From Legionella sp. (GTDB taxonomy: Bacteria; Pseudomonadota; Gammaproteobacteria; Legionellales; Legionellaceae): a DNA stretch of 6,166 nucleotides. Shown here piece after piece: positions 6,154-6,166 of the stretch; within the stretch, counting starts at the first letter, position 1; every line of letters starts with the position of its first letter. A program made the position numbers and the translations under genes. Under the pieces are notes generated by a model, which saw nothing but the letters and a program-made list of their open reading frames with translations, did not search any database and had not been told where the DNA came from. The stretch is from positions 1 to 6,166 of the forward strand of contig SCSO01000335.1 in the NCBI GenBank assembly GCA_004297865.1, read 5' to 3'.

Positions 6154-6166
6154 AGATCGGAAGAGC
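6154..6166 (+). other. Illumina TruSeq adapter remnant at the contig end (not genomic)
   Basis: The last 13 bases, AGATCGGAAGAGC, are identical to the common start of the Illumina TruSeq adapters. Their place at the very end of the window fits untrimmed adapter at a contig end. Genomic sequence therefore probably ends at or just before 6153. Confidence 0.93.

Overview
The window looks like a piece of a Legionella or close Legionellaceae chromosome: A+T-rich, gammaproteobacterial housekeeping genes, and at the left edge a gene whose protein resembles the phosphodiesterase (PDE) domain of the SidE family of Dot/Icm effectors. The genus call is inferred from protein resemblance recalled from memory; no search was run.

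Layout, left to right. (1) Positions 1-799, minus strand: the first 266 codons of a SidE-PDE-like protein, cut off by the window edge. (2) Positions 800-1141: a gene-free junction holding a probable promoter for that gene, a repeat element of two inverted 32-bp arms, a 24-bp-period partial tandem duplication next to it, and a perfect 26-bp palindrome just after the end of purA. (3) Positions 1142-5318, minus strand: a housekeeping block transcribed in the order trmB, hflK, hflC, purA. HflK and HflC form the membrane SPFH complex that restrains FtsH protease, PurA commits IMP to AMP synthesis, and TrmB makes m7G46 in tRNA. hflK, hflC and purA are tightly packed and probably one operon; trmB lies about 100 bp upstream and may be separate. 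(4) Positions 5319-5541: a divergent promoter region between trmB and the ribosomal protein genes. (5) Positions 5542-5959, plus strand: rpmB (L28) and rpmG (L33), two short 50S protein genes in one transcript. (6) Positions 5960-6153: non-coding with a hairpin. (7) Positions 6154-6166: 13 bases identical to the start of the Illumina TruSeq adapter, so the right end is a contig end carrying uncut adapter and not genomic sequence.

Most of the window is ordinary core genome. The parts worth a second look are the truncated effector-like gene, the repeat junction that separates it from the core operon, and the adapter artefact. I saw no convincing sign of a wholly new multi-gene system.
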